Source: Campanula takesimana
Lineage: Eukaryota; Streptophyta; Magnoliopsida; Asterales; Campanulaceae
Length of the DNA: 64,000 bases
Reading direction: 5' to 3'
Assembly (NCBI GenBank): GCA_026119855.1
Contig: JAOWBW010000252.1
Coordinates: 248,001 to 312,000, forward strand
In this document: in pieces, positions 12,097 to 23,524 of the stretch
How positions within the stretch are numbered: position 1 is the first letter of the stretch
Layout: every line of letters begins with the position of its first letter
Made by a program: the position numbers and the translations under genes
Notes under the pieces: generated by a model
Databases searched by the model: none
Seen by the model: the letters and a program-made list of their open reading frames with translations, nothing else
What the model was told of the DNA's origin: nothing

Positions 12097-12109
12097 GCTC
12101 TGATACCAA
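12097..12109 (-). other. Tekay-G primer binding site
   Basis: The minus strand reads TTGGTATCAGAGC next to the LTR end at 12111. This matches the initiator-Met tRNA primer site and is identical to that of Tekay-C. Confidence 0.93.
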
Positions 12110-12110
12110 C

Positions 12111-13010
12111 TGTCGCGACCCCGACCCCGCAGGCCCGGAGTACGCGAGCTGGACGTCGACTTAGAACCAATACACCAAAGTTACGAAGATAAAAATTCCA
12201 TTTTAATGCCAAAAGGTGATACAAGTTTTATAAATTCAAGTTTAATAACAACAAAATACAACTAACATAAGCTCCACAAGCTTATGCCCCAACAATATAA
12301 AATGTACAATTCTTAATGACGTCATTGTTTGGTGACACTATCCCAAGGTTATACATTTAAATAATGCAAACCGAATAACAACCTTCCCCAAAAAGCTATA
12401 TCCACACTCGACGTCTTGTCTCGTGATCAGCGAGTCTAATCCTTTCCACCTGGGGGGGGGGTTAAGGAAAAACAAAGACAAAAGAAAAGGGGGAAAAGCA
12501 ACTTACCCGGATTTTCTCAAAGATGACGGAATTCAAATATTTTTGGTTCTTTGCGATCCTATCGACGATCTAAACACATTTCGTAAAATGAGCACTAAGA
12601 AAAGATGAGAGGAAGAGGAAGAAAATGAAGAGAGAAGGGAGAGAGAAATGTTACCTTTCTTGGCTATGGAGGAGAGAGAGAATGCTGGGAGAGAGGGAGT
12701 AGGGTGAGGAAGAGAGTGAGGGAGAAGGAAGAGTAGGGATGGAGTAGTTAAAATTATTTTTGAAAAGTTACACTTAGGCCCCTCCCTCCACTTACTAACT
12801 CAACTACAATACTCCCTACTAACAACTAAGACCCAAACACTACACTAGCACAAATGACCCAAATAAAATGCTAGGCATAAAATATTATGAAACATAAAAT
12901 GCACACATAATTATCCAAATAAATAATTCAAATAATTAATTAAGCAATTAAATAAATAAATAATCATTCTATTACCAAGAAAAATAGAGACGGGTTTTTG
13001 GGTCGTGACA
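12111..13010 (-). repeat. Tekay-G 5' LTR
   Basis: This 900-bp LTR runs on minus from TGTCACGACCC (13010) to GTCGCGACA (12111). It is colinear with the Tekay-C LTR (2201 bp) except for one large difference. Tekay-C has about 1335 bp between a gtaagt donor-like site and a cccccccag acceptor-like site (24035-25369), whereas the matching segment here is only about 57 bp (12450-12506). No intact 3' LTR of this element is present, so no target duplication can be checked. Confidence 0.88.
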
Positions 13011-13348
13011 GTATACAGCGACCACGTGACATACTTCTGTCTCGAGAATACTTGGACTGGTATCAGACGACTTTGGGGAATATGGGACGGACTCTGAGAA
13101 GATTGAGATGTGGGGCGGTGGTCCCTTACATCTCGACCAGACGCTTGAGGGAGGACGAGAATGTACAATGGGAGTTGGAGACCGAGTTGGCTCAACTAGC
13201 TCCTAATGAGAGGAAAAAAGAGAGAGAAGGCCCAAGTGGGGTGACTCGGGTTAGGAAGGCTTTATTTGAAGATCCTACTAGACAGGCTAGACGTGGACGA
13301 AGAGACAAGAAAACGAAGAGGGATGAGGAAGAGGAAGAAGAGGGATGA
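13011..13348 (+). pseudogene. Antisense extra ORF of Tat-JF, C-terminal part, plant-mobile-domain-like
   Basis: The plus-strand frame after the Tekay-G LTR end continues to a stop at 13348. It includes RPRDILLSREYLDWYQTT, then an acidic and basic tail rich in Arg, Lys and Glu ending EEEEEEG. The REYLDWY stretch resembles, from memory, the end of plant mobile domain (MAIN/PMD) proteins, which are known as extra ORFs in some Tat elements. No profile search was possible. The middle of such a domain (several hundred residues) is absent on both sides of the 9549-13010 insertion, so it has been deleted or was never there. The ATG at 12998 lies in the LTR and is an accident of insertion. Confidence 0.45.
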
Positions 13349-13989
13349 CTCCGAGTATCCAACTACAGTCGTTGCAGACACATAGTTTAGATTTTAGTTT
13401 ATTTTTAGTTTATTTAAATTTCAAATCAGGTTATTTATTTGCAGGTTCTTTCGAGCTTAGACTCATCAAATAAATGTTAACATGTAGTGACTTGTGGAAA
13501 TAGAGATTTCGCTTTAGTAATAAACAGATTGTTTGCTTTATTTGAAATTTTGCTCAAACCAGATTTGGATTTTTATTTATTTTTGAGACCACACCATTGA
13601 AGGCTGCCTACGTTCCCATTTTATAAGTAGGGCTAAGGGGCTCAGGTCACCGTAGTTCATTTCTGATTGTAGAAAGGGAAGATAGAAGAGGGGAAGTAGA
13701 GAGACTGATTTTTTATTTTTTTTACAAGGGGGCGGCCGTTGTAGAAGATTGTTGATGGAGAGCAGGAGTACTGATGGGAGAGTACCATTTGTGGAGACCG
13801 ACCGTGGTGGTTAGTTGTAGTAGCGGCGGAGATTGTATACCTTGACTGGGAGGAGGCCGTTGTCGTCCATGTATATCCAGTCTTCATTCCGCTTGACCAG
13901 GCGACCCGTCTCGATGAGTAGTCGGACCTCTTCTTTTAATTCTTGTTAGATCTGAGCTTGTGCAATGTTGAAAAATGATGGGGGGGTCC
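13349..13989 (-). other. Tat-JF spacer between extra ORF and pol
   Basis: This is AT-rich sequence with a possible acceptor-like site (tttatttgcag, about 13434-13444), followed by a CTACG/CGTAG module at 13601-13660 (ggctgcctacgttcccat, then caccgtagttc). The module matches the gag-proximal module of Tat-A and Tat-B. RNase H and integrase coding sequence expected here in a full Tat element was not recognised, so it appears deleted. Confidence 0.5.
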
Positions 13990-14864
13990 TTTTTATGACT
14001 TGAACCTCCCGTGCGTTGGTCGTAAGGATGGGGTATTCGCTAAGTGGCTCTTTAGTCACATTTATGATTCTAAACTTCTTTTGAGCAATTCTGTAATTCT
14101 TTGAGGACCGGGTCTCCTACCGTTGTGAGGCGGCTGATGTAGTGTAGCAGACCTATGAGTTTGATCCTTTCACTTTCTTGGCGAGGTGGTGACATTGTTA
14201 TTAACTTACTGACTTTCTCGGGGTCGGCTTCGAATTTCTGTCCCAATCTATACCCTAGAGATTTCGTCTGAATAGTACCAAATCTGCATCTCAACGGATC
14301 AAGGAGAATTTTCTGACCTCTCAGAATGTTGAAGACTTTCTGCAGATCTTCGATGTGTCAGCCTTAGGGTCTTTTGGATTGCAACACTAGGTCATCTATG
14401 TAGACGTCTGTATCCATTGGTGATCCTTTTGGCGTTTGGTAAGAGATACCAATGCCCTTCCATTCTAAGAATCTGTTGGTGTGACAATAGGTACACCATG
14501 GAGTGTGAAAGAGTAACTTCTCGTCTGTCTTTGCTGCGGCGGGTATCCGATTTTTACCGAGGAAACCTTCAAGGAATGATCGAACTTCTCTGTCTTCGGC
14601 AGGTTCTAATAGTGCGTTCAAGTCAAACGGCAGGAATTTGTGATTGGGGTTCATTTCGTTAAGACTTATGATGTCTAGGTGAACCGTCACCTTCCTTTTG
14701 TCCTTATTTCCAGAGGTGATGTTGAGTAACCATTTCGGCCAAAATACGGACTTGATGAAGTCTCTCTGTAGCAGCTTTTCAATTTCCAAGGCCGTTCGAG
14801 GTGACCAATCGGGCTTGACTGACAGCATCGCTTGCTTTACTGACCCAATGTCTGGCTTTGTCAC
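13990..14864 (-). pseudogene. Tat-JF reverse transcriptase remnant
   Basis: This is the decayed RT of an Ogre/Tat-type Ty3/gypsy element. The segment from 14864 to 14364 carries SPRTALEIEKLLQRDFIKSV (RT start), then a damaged middle, and ends DTDVYIDDLVLQSKRP, which holds the catalytic YIDD box (near 14390). The segment from 14294 to 14070 gives the thumb/connection region (FEADPEKVSKLI, then LIGLLHYISRL). The frame changes between the pieces and large parts of the palm are missing or scrambled. RNase H and integrase are not found before the module at 13601. It cannot make a working enzyme. Confidence 0.78.
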
Positions 14865-15780
14865 TCGTTCCCCACCTCTGTCTGGCGAGTCATCACAGGA
14901 CTATGCAAAGATGTCCTCAAATTCTCTGAGCAGCTTGATCAATGTTTCTTGCTCTTCGTCTTGAAAGAAGCTTCCAATCTGTGTCCACTTCGGCTTGTCT
15001 TGTCTTCCCAGATTCACACATGTTAACACCTCATCGGCAGCTTGGGCTCGGTTTTCCCTTTGATTCATAACCTGCTCTGAGATTTCTCGGATGTATTCGT
15101 TATTAAGTTCGCTTGTGTATGCATCTTTTAATGAATCGTTATTAACTATTGGTATATCATTAGGTTTATTAGTTAATTTATCATTTATCAGAGCGGCTAT
15201 AGCGGGATACTCAAAAAGATCGAGATTTTCAATTAATGCACGAGGAAAGACATTGCTTGTATCATAGTCTTTTGACTTGAGGTCATTAGACTTGGACGGA
15301 GACACGCACTCATAAGTGAGAACAGGGAACCTAACCAACCTAGGGGGAAATGACTCTCTAGGAGGTGAGCAGACCAGCCCCAGATTCTCGATAACAGTAG
15401 TTACAGGTCCGTATTCAATAGCAGCCACGATATCGTCTTCGAAAGTGCTGGAACAAATCTTGGCCATCCCATGGGTCTGTTTCCTTGGCTTTTTCGACCA
15501 ATGGTTCATCGAGTGACACGAATTCAGTATCGTAAGTCAGGTCTTTGTTCACTTTGATGCAGTACTCATTCTGGATGGTAGTAACTCTGCCAGTAACCTT
15601 TCGAGGTTCCATATACTTTAGCTCTAGACTGTCCCGGTCGAACTCGACATCTTTGAAAATTTCAAATCCTTTTTGTAACTTGCCGTTGTGGTCGAACCAT
15701 GGCTTTGCAAACTCGAAGTTTGAGTACTCTTCACCTTCTGCCACATAATAACTATTGAGGGAGAGGCGGTAAGGATTCAT
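14865..15780 (-). pseudogene. Tat-JF pre-RT linker region
   Basis: Minus-strand frames from 15780 to 15415 and from 15509 to 14901 overlap in different phases, so a frameshift lies near 15500. The product matches the long linker between protease and RT in Ogre/Tat elements: an acidic, low-complexity middle and then VNLGRQDKPKWTQIGSFFQ and ETLIKLLREFEDIFA, the typical lead-in to RT. A stop separates this from the RT piece. The function of this linker in Tat elements is not known. Confidence 0.65.
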
Positions 15781-15819
15781 ATCAGACTTCTTGTAAGGGA
15801 GTTGCTTCTTCTTGAGTAC

Positions 15820-16978
15820 CTATATCTGTTTTTGCTCTGCTTTGTCAGTGGGAGTAAGCATGTATCCTAGCCCGAACAGGCCTCTGTGGTCTACTTCCTC
15901 AGTCAAGTGTGTGGGACCTTGTAAGTGCTTAACTACCCCCAGCCCCGGTATGAAGCCCATGTTTTGAAGTATCTTGTAAATGGGTAGCACTTTATCAGAA
16001 GTTCTGGTGAGATCGTTATCACTTATCTGGGCTTGCGCCACTATTTTGAAGCCACTGAAGAGCCGGCGATCTTCTTCATGCTGAATCTGTAACACAGGTA
16101 CTCCTTTCGTGTCGGAGCCTTGAGCTGTTACTAGGTCGCTGTAGATAACTGTCACCTCGTTCCCTGACTGGAATTTAACACACTGATGTAGGGAGGACGG
16201 AACGGCATTAGATTTGTGGAGCCAAGGGCATCCTAGCAGGATGGTGAAGGAGGATGGTATGTCAATCACTTGGAAATCTGTAGACAGAGTTTGTGTCCCC
16301 ACGGAGATGGGCCGCATAATAATTCCCAATACTGATCTGCATGTGGAGTCATAGGCCTTGATTATCTGTTTGGAGGGTCTTAGAGTGGTTGGGTCTACAA
16401 CCACTACGTCCATCATTCGTTATGGTAGTACATTGATGGCGGATCCGTTGTCCACAAAGGCTCGAGGGATTTTCTTCCCGCTGATTTCGACTGTAATTTG
16501 CAGCGGTTCATTATGATCAATGCCAAATGGAGGTTCATCGAGCTCTGAAAAGTTGATGATATTCCCGAAGTGAATGTTACCGATCATTTGGGTGACATTC
16601 TCGGGGGTGGTGTCTGATGGGACCATAGTGGCTGCTAAGTTCTTCTCGAGCATTTGACGATGAGCTAGGGAATAAGTGAGTATGGACCACAGAGAGATGT
16701 GAGATTGGGTTTGCTTAAGCTGCGTGAGGATGGGATCTTCTTTCTCAAGGTCTGATGGTTCTGACTTTTTATTGAAGATCTTCTTTGTACCCTTGGGGTC
16801 TGACTGGTAGATCTGTCCGGACCTCGTGAGTAGGTTGATTTTTGCTCGCACGTCGTATGGAGACTGTGGCATTTTCGCGGATTCTGCGAAGATTTCGGCT
16901 ATAGATAGCGGTGGAGATTTAAGTGAACCGGGGTCCCAGCCTCCTAAAAGAGAAGCTTCTAAAGATAGTGTTGGGTTT
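15820..16978 (-). pseudogene. Tat-JF gag end and aspartic protease remnant
   Basis: The frame enters at 16978, where Copia-2 has cut the element, and reads LEASLLGGWDPGSL onward. It ends with PRAFVDNGSAINVLP (stop at 16420), containing the protease active-site motif in the Tat form DNGSA. A second frame, 16416-15820, continues the protease (TILLGCPWLHKSNAVPSSLH, matching the ILLGRPWLH stretch typical of Ogre) and a G-patch-like stretch (NMGFIPGLGVVKHLQG). A single stop or frame change separates the halves near 16418. The rest of gag and the 5' LTR lie beyond the inserted Copia-2 and were not found in this window. Confidence 0.8.
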
Positions 16979-18457
16979 CGTAGTAACATGCGCAGCGGAA
17001 TTAAGCATTTAAAATTTATGAAACCCAAAGCCTATAGATCCATTCATATGATTATGACAAATACATCTACTATGAATATAAGAATACTAACCCTTGATGC
17101 TTGGGATCAACAATCTTGAATCTTGGTGGAGATCTTGAAACTTGATCAGGAACGAAATCAGGAACACGAACTTCGAAGATGATAAGCTTCACCCTCTATG
17201 AATATCCACACGACGAACGAATATTAAGAACTCCTTCTTAATCTTGATTGCTAGATCTAAAAGGGACTATGTGAATATATGGACTTATTGACTTTGATTC
17301 TCAATCAAATCAATAATTATATTTCTCAAACAATTCCAATAACCCATATCAATGGCTGGGACAGAAATATTTATATGGGCATAAGTCCTTAACCCTTAAG
17401 GACTTAGGATACCCAAATCTCGTCACAAAATAAGCTACAGATTTTCCTGGCCGACTTGACTGGCACGGTCGTGCCCTAAGATTGGCACGGTCGTGCCAAT
17501 GCCTTCGAGGCAACCTTCCCAGCCACCCAATATTGGCACAGTCGTGCTTTATATCTTGCACGGCCGTGCCGATCGTGCCAATCAATCCGCCAGCACTATT
17601 CCTTTTGGCTATATATGGCACGGTCGTGTCTTATAAAGAGCACGGCCGTGCCAGACCAAAACTCTGCCATTTTTCCCTTTTTCCAATTCGTTCTCTTGTG
17701 TGTGACCCCATAGGATTATATCAAGTTGGCAATGAGCCCAAACACACTTTGTCTCATAAATCATGAGCGGACCCTAGCAGGCCATCATGATTACCCAAAT
17801 GATATAACTTGTTAAAGTTCGTTAATCCATTATAGAACATATTACAATCTTTTTATTTCACGATGTCTATTGAACGTAAGCCATGGTCAATGGTCAACTT
17901 ACATAGTCCAATGCTTTCTCGATCCCGAATGTATTGATAAGACAAATCCTATTTGAGCACGGCCATGCATTTCATCAATACCATTCATCGAGTGGCCAAA
18001 GCTTGACATCTCTCTTCACGAGGAACAAATCCTTTCTTGGCTTATTACTCTTCCCTACATGATTCCGATTATGCCAATCATATCCTTTATAACTACCCGG
18101 TTAGGGGTAACGTTTGAATATGTCAAACATAATGTTCATCAAGTGGAAGACTGCAATAACCTCAAGTCTAAAGATTCTAGTAATATAACTATATGAGACT
18201 TAATTATGACATGGGTCAGTCCAGTATTTGGTCTCCAACAAATACCTATAAGTTTAATTGTACCCCATACACCATAATCATCATATGATTATCTATTAAA
18301 CTTATACTAACAATTAATACATAATTATCAGGGACGGGGATTATTATAATAAACATGCAAAGGATATAATAATCAATAATCAATATCTTTATTAAAACAT
18401 AATCAATAGATAACATTAATCGTTCTCATAACGTGCCTAGAGCATACAACACCAACA
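16979..18457 (-). repeat. Copia-2 3' LTR
   Basis: This 1479-bp LTR is bounded by TGTTGG and CCAACA and is a sibling of the Copia-1 and Copia-3 LTRs. A minus-strand TATA box (CATATAAATA) is at about 17367-17378. Six GC-rich near-palindromes sit upstream of it at 17462-17652. The matching 5' LTR is not in the window: Tat-B interrupts the element at 21498. Confidence 0.92.
17462..17652. repeat. Three pairs of GGCACGGYCGTGCC palindromes in Copia-2 LTR
   Basis: Sites start at 17462, 17484, 17535, 17557, 17617 and 17639, so the spacings are 22, 51, 22, 60 and 22 bp. Two of the three pairs combine a site with a T at the variable core position (GTCG) and one with CGGCCG; the first pair has CGGTCG twice. 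They lie roughly 90-280 bp upstream of the TATA box, in the slot occupied by other motifs in Copia-1 and Copia-3. Confidence 0.88.
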
Positions 18458-18469
18458 ATCTCCCACTTG
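18458..18469 (-). other. Copia-2 polypurine tract
   Basis: The minus strand reads CAAGTGGGAGAT directly before the 3' LTR. The same tract lies beside the Copia-3 3' LTR at 47535. It is the expected start site of plus-strand DNA synthesis. Confidence 0.8.
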
Positions 18470-21400
18470 CACTAGGCCTAATTAATGTATCGAATACCCA
18501 TAGACCTAACATGACCTTTATACTTTGCTTGTGGAAGACCCTTTGTTAATGGGTCGGCAATCTTATCATCAGTCGCTACTCTGCATATATTTACGTCTCC
18601 TCTATCAACGATCTCTCGAATGATATGAAAATGCCTAAGTATGTGTTTGGATTTCTGATGTGATCTTGGTTCCTTTGCTTGAGCAATCGCACCATTATTA
18701 TCACAATAAAGGTCTATTGGGTTAGCAATGCTAAGAACCACCTCTAGTTCACTAATGAACTTCTTGATCTAAACAGCCTCTTTTGCAGCATCGGATGCAG
18801 CAATATACTCAGCTTCCGTTGTAGAATCTACGACGGTACTTTGCTTAGAATTCTTCCACCTAACAGCACCTCCATTTAGCACAAATACAAATCCCGATTG
18901 CGATCTTGAATCATCCTTGTCGGTTTAGAAGCTTGCATCTGTGTAACCACTTACAACAAGATCATCTTCCATTCCTCCATACACCAAGAACGAATCTTTA
19001 GTCCTTCTCAAGTATTTAAGAATCGTCTTGACTGCAATCCAGTGACTCTCACCAGCATCTGATTGGTATCTACTCATCATGCTCAAAGCATACGAGACAT
19101 CGGGTCTAGTACATAGCATGGCATATATGATTGATCCAATTGCGGAAGCATATGGAATCCCAATCATTCTCTCACGCTCATCAGTTGTCTTAGGACACTG
19201 ATTATTGCTTAGAGTTATGCCATGTCCTACTGGCAAATTTCCTCTCTTAGATTTTTCCATGCGGAATCTCTTAAGAACTTTGTCAATATATGTATCTTGA
19301 CTTAAACCAATCAATTTCTTAGATCTATCACGATAGATTCTAATGCCAAGGATATACGCGGCTTCTCCCATATCCTTCATTGAGAAACACTTTCCTAACC
19401 AAGTCTTTACAGACTGTAGTGCAGGAATGTTGTTTCCAATGAGCAATATGTCATCAACATATAGTACTAGAAATAATACTACGCTCCCACTAATCTTCTT
19501 GTATACACAAGGTTTTTCTTCGTTCTTGATGAAGCCAAACTCTTTGACCGATTCATCAAATCGAAGATTCCAACTCCTTGAAGCTTGCTTCAATCCATAA
19601 ATGGATCTTTGCAACTTGCATACTTTATTAGAATTTTTTGGAATTACAAAACCTTCAGGTTGTGTCATGTAAACATCCTCAAGTAAGTTCCCGTTAAGGA
19701 ACGCTGTTTTGACATCCATTTTCCATATCTCATAGTCAAAATATGGGGCTGTGGCAAGTAAAATTCTTATAGACTTGATCATTGCTACGGGCGAAAAGTT
19801 TCATCACAGTCGATTCCATGAATCTGCCTATAGCCTTTCGCTACAAGTCTAGATTTATAAGTATGCACCTTTCCATCCATGTCAGTTTTCTTTTTGAAAA
19901 CCCACTTGCATCCTATGGTTCTTACACCTTCGGGCGCATCAATCAAGTTCCAAACTTGATTATCATACATGGATTTAATTTCAGATTCCATGGCTCCAAG
20001 CCATTTGTCTGAATTAGGAGCGGACATCGCTTCTTAGTACGAAGTAGGTTCGTCATCAACTATGACTTCTACTTCATTGCTATTCGTCATGAGAAATCCA
20101 TATCTCTCAGGCTCGGATCGCACCCTACCAGTTCTGCGAAGAGCTTGTGTATTCTGATTAGTTTCCGCAACCCCTTGTGTAACTTGATCAGATTCAACCA
20201 TTGGTTCCATATTATTTTCGGGTTCTCGAACCTCTTCGAGATTAATTTTACTCCCACTAATTCCTTTGGAGAGAAACTCTTTCTATATAAAGGGACCATG
20301 ACGTGCAACAAACACTTTGTTGTCCGTGCGGTTGTAAAAGTAATAGCCCTTAGTTTCCTTAGGGTAACCCATAAAATAACATTTGTCAAATCTTGGTGCA
20401 AGTTTGTCAGAGATAAGTCTCTTGATATAAGCCTCACAACCCCAAATCCTCATGAAAGACAAACTAGGTTTTCTTCCATTTCACATCTCATGTGGTGTCT
20501 TTGGAAAAGATTTGGTTGGAACATTATTTAGTATTAGAGAGGGCAGTTTCTAGTGCATGTCCCCAAAAGGATAAAGGAAGATCAACTTGACTCATCATAG
20601 AGCGGACCATATCTAATAAAGTCCTATTTCTCCGCTCAGACACACCATTCCATTGTGGTGTTCCGGGTGGAGTTAATTGTGAAACAATTCCACAATCTTT
20701 AAGATGATTGTCAAATTCTTGGCTTAAATATTCTCCACCACGATCAGATCGAAGTGCTTTAATAGTTTTGCCAAGTTTATTCTGTACTTCATTTTGAAAT
20801 ATTCTAAATATCTCAAAAGATTCACTTTTATGTTTAGGTTAATTAGACATAGCCATATCTACTAAAATCATCAGTGAATGTTATGAAGTATTTGTATCCT
20901 CCCCTAGCACTGCTGCTCATCGGTCCACACACATCAGTATGTATGAGTCCCAATAAGTCACTAGCCCTTTCACTAATCTTAGTGAAAGGTGACTTAGTCA
21001 TCTTTCCAAGTAAACAAGACTCACAAGTTTCATATGATTCAAAATCATGTGAATCTAAAAGTCTGTCCCCATGGAGTTTTGAGATACGCTTCTCGTTAAT
21101 ATGACCAAGACGGCAATGCCACAAATAAGTATGATTTACATCATTAGGTTTGGATTTCTTAATTACATTATAAATATTCTCATTATTCCCACTTTCAACA
21201 TCAAGAACATAAAGGCCATTAAATGAACATACAGTACAATAAAGCATCTCATTTAAATAAATAGAAAACTTCTTATTCTTAATAAGAAAACTATAACCTT
21301 CATTATCCAAACAAGAAATTGAAATAATATTTCTACTTAAATCTGGAACGTAATAACAATTGTTCAAAACAAGAATTAATCCGCTAGGTAAAATGACATC

Positions 21401-21497
21401 ATATGTTCCCACGGCTAATGCAGCAACTCTTGCTCCATTTCCCACGCGTAGGTCCACTTCGCCATCTTTAAGTAGCCTTCTATTCCTTAGTCCCTGC
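18470..21497 (-). pseudogene. Copia-2 pol pseudogene (integrase, RT, RNase H)
   Basis: In element order the pieces are: GAG-pre-integrase and integrase start (21457-20843), with the zinc-binding H-H-C-C pattern (WHCRLGHINEKR, then ETCESCLLGK) and the first catalytic Asp region (LLGLIHTDVCGPM); a damaged integrase middle; RT start (20027-19785, NQVWNLIDAPEGVRTIGCKW); RT palm with LYVDDILLIGN (19782-18925); and the RNase H end (18741-18478, DLYCDNNGAIAQAKEPRSHQ). Frameshifts and stops separate each piece, including one inside RT at about 19783 and one in RNase H around 18770. The upstream gag and protease are cut off at 21497 by Tat-B. The sequence is close to Copia-3 but clearly older. Confidence 0.9.
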
Positions 21498-22787
21498 TGT
21501 AGATACCCCGGGGAACCACAGCTTGGCTAGAGCGGTGAGTTATCCTAGGATGTCTACTTTGTGTTTTAAGTTTTAGAGTCGCCACCCACGTTTTTAGAGG
21601 AACGCGAGAAAACCTAAGAAAAGAGCCTTTTTTAAGATTACGAAACCAGATATTCAAGGGAGAAGGGTTCGGGGGTTAGGTGACGGAGTGGGAAGTACTT
21701 AAACACCCACTCCGCCCCGCTTACGCGGGTCTTGCTACTTTTGGTGTTCTAATGCTAAATGTCCTTCAATTAATTAATAAAAAGGTGCTAACAACTTACA
21801 ATGAGAAGAAAGGGAAAAATGAAAGCTAAATGATTTTATTGATTTATGCTAAGAATTATATGTTGAATTATTTCTAAACCATTACATTAAGAAATGATTA
21901 ATAATTGAAATAGAGATTGGAATGTTGGGATGTAACCTTGGCCAAACTTCAATAGTGAAGTGGCCTTTTGGTTGTATCCCTTTTTATGGAGATTGCATAC
22001 ACATTGAAGAGAGGGAGAAAAGATGAAGAATGTAATTTAAATGTTTTTGTGTTTAAGAAATGATAAAGAAAGAATAAAATATAAAACAAGAATTTAGAAG
22101 AAGAAGATAGACATTGTACCTTGGGCTTGAATGGGAAAGGATCACACTTTGTGTATAGTAACTACTTGAAAATGGAACTTTTGTGTGTTTTTGAATGTTT
22201 TCGATTTAAGAATTCTCCCCTTTTTTTGTTAAGAGAGTGAAAAGGAATAGTCCCCTTCCAATGATGGATTGGAGGGGTTTTTATAGGTGTTAGGTAAGGT
22301 CTTTGTCGTCACCAAGATGGCCCTTCCCCGGATCAAACCAAGCCATAATGGCTTTGGGGTTACAAATCAGAAAATGAGGGAAATTTGGCAAAATCTGGGA
22401 TTCTGGAGGTGGGAAGCGCGCACCTCCCGCCTCTCCCCCCATGGGAGGCGCTAGCATCCCATAAAGGATGGCGGAGGCGCGCTCCTCCCATCTTCAGGAA
22501 ATCCAAATTTCAGCCCAAAAGTTAACCCCGTTATGCAGTTAAGTCCCAAAACTAACGAGATTAGTCAGAAACTTAATGAACACCACAAAAATCAACTAAA
22601 AACAAGTGAAACAAACACTCAAGGTTGACTTTGTCACTTAGTCAAATCCAAGACTAACGGAGTAAGTCGAGAACTTAACGGAAAGTAACGAAAGTTAACG
22701 AAAAGTAACAAAACTTAATAGAAAAGAGGAAGACAAAGAAATGTGTATGCAATCGGGACATGAGAGGTCCAAGGTGGGGTGTCTACA
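21498..22787 (-). repeat. Tat-B 3' LTR
   Basis: This 1290-bp LTR is bounded on plus by tgtagatacc and gtgtctaca. A minus TATA box (TATAAAAACC) lies at 22276-22285. Three GCGC-rich motifs (near 22414, 22444 and 22473) lie upstream of it. The adjoining internal sequence starts gagcccctcggcg, a polypurine tract on minus. Confidence 0.9.
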
Positions 22788-23524
22788 GAGCCCCTCGGCG
22801 ATGTGGATTGCGAAGCAAAACGCGTCGATGAAAGAAAGACAACCGCCGAGGACATCGACAAGAGAAAACAAAGACTCGATAAATTTGAAATTTGCAAGAG
22901 ATAGAGGTGCGCTCCCTGTGTGAGGGACTTTGTTGATAAAAAATGGTTTGGTGGTATGAGGCATCCTATTATGGCCGATAGCGAGATCCAAGGATCCGTT
23001 TGTTGGAAGCGGGATCCGTTTGCTGAAGGCGGGATCCGTTTGCTGAAGCGGGATCCGTTGAAGCGGGATCCGTTTGCTGAAGGCGGGATCCATTTGCTGG
23101 AAGCGGGATCCGTTTGCTGAAGCGGGATCCGTTTGCTGAAGCGGGATCCGTCTGCTGATGCGGGATCCGTTTGCTGTGGCGGGATCCGTTTGCTGATGGC
23201 GGGATCCGTTTGCTGATTGCGGGATCCGTTTGCTGGTGCGGGATCCGTTTGCTGGTGCGGGATCCGTTTGCTGAAGCGGGATCCGTTTGCTGAGCGGGAT
23301 CCGTTTGCTGGTGCGGGATCCGTTTGCCGAAGCGGGATCCGTTTGCTGAAAGCGGGATCCGTTGGCTTAAGCGGGATCCGTTTGCTGATTGCAGAATCCG
23401 TTTGCTGATGGCGGGATCAGTTTGCTAATTGCGGGATCACCGTGGACCAAATTGCTGTCTAAAGCTGCAGTTTCTGTTGACTTTATCATGGGGATGCGGG
23501 CATGGTTGACTGTGGACCAATTTC
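22788..23524 (-). other. Tat-B 3' untranslated region, distal part
   Basis: This stretch is the reverse complement of about 40100-41008 in Tat-A. It holds the polypurine tract, a short conserved spacer (gcgtcgatgaaagaaagacaac) and the GGATCC satellite. No coding capacity is credible; apparent frames come from the satellite. Confidence 0.8.
22985..23430. repeat. GGATCC satellite array in Tat-B
   Basis: There are roughly 22-25 tandem units (by eye) of a 17-20-bp repeat, consensus GCGGGATCCGTTTGCTGAA, each with a BamHI site. Variation is concentrated at the 3-5 bases before GCGGG. It is the reverse complement of the array at 40275-40840 in Tat-A, at the same place in the element. Confidence 0.95.

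Noticed and set aside
12097..12109. tRNA gene signals
   Set aside because: The tRNA-like matches at 4533, 12097, 25728 and 53090 are short primer binding sites beside LTRs. No cloverleaf was seen.
22695..23408. Open frames over the satellite in Tat-B, and similar ones at 40305-41053 in Tat-A
   Set aside because: They are translations of the GGATCC repeat; unit lengths vary and do not keep frame, and both strands are open.
22985..23430. Regular short repeats that could be taken for a CRISPR array
   Set aside because: Units are 17-20 bp with no unique spacers between them, in a plant retrotransposon; it is a tandem satellite.
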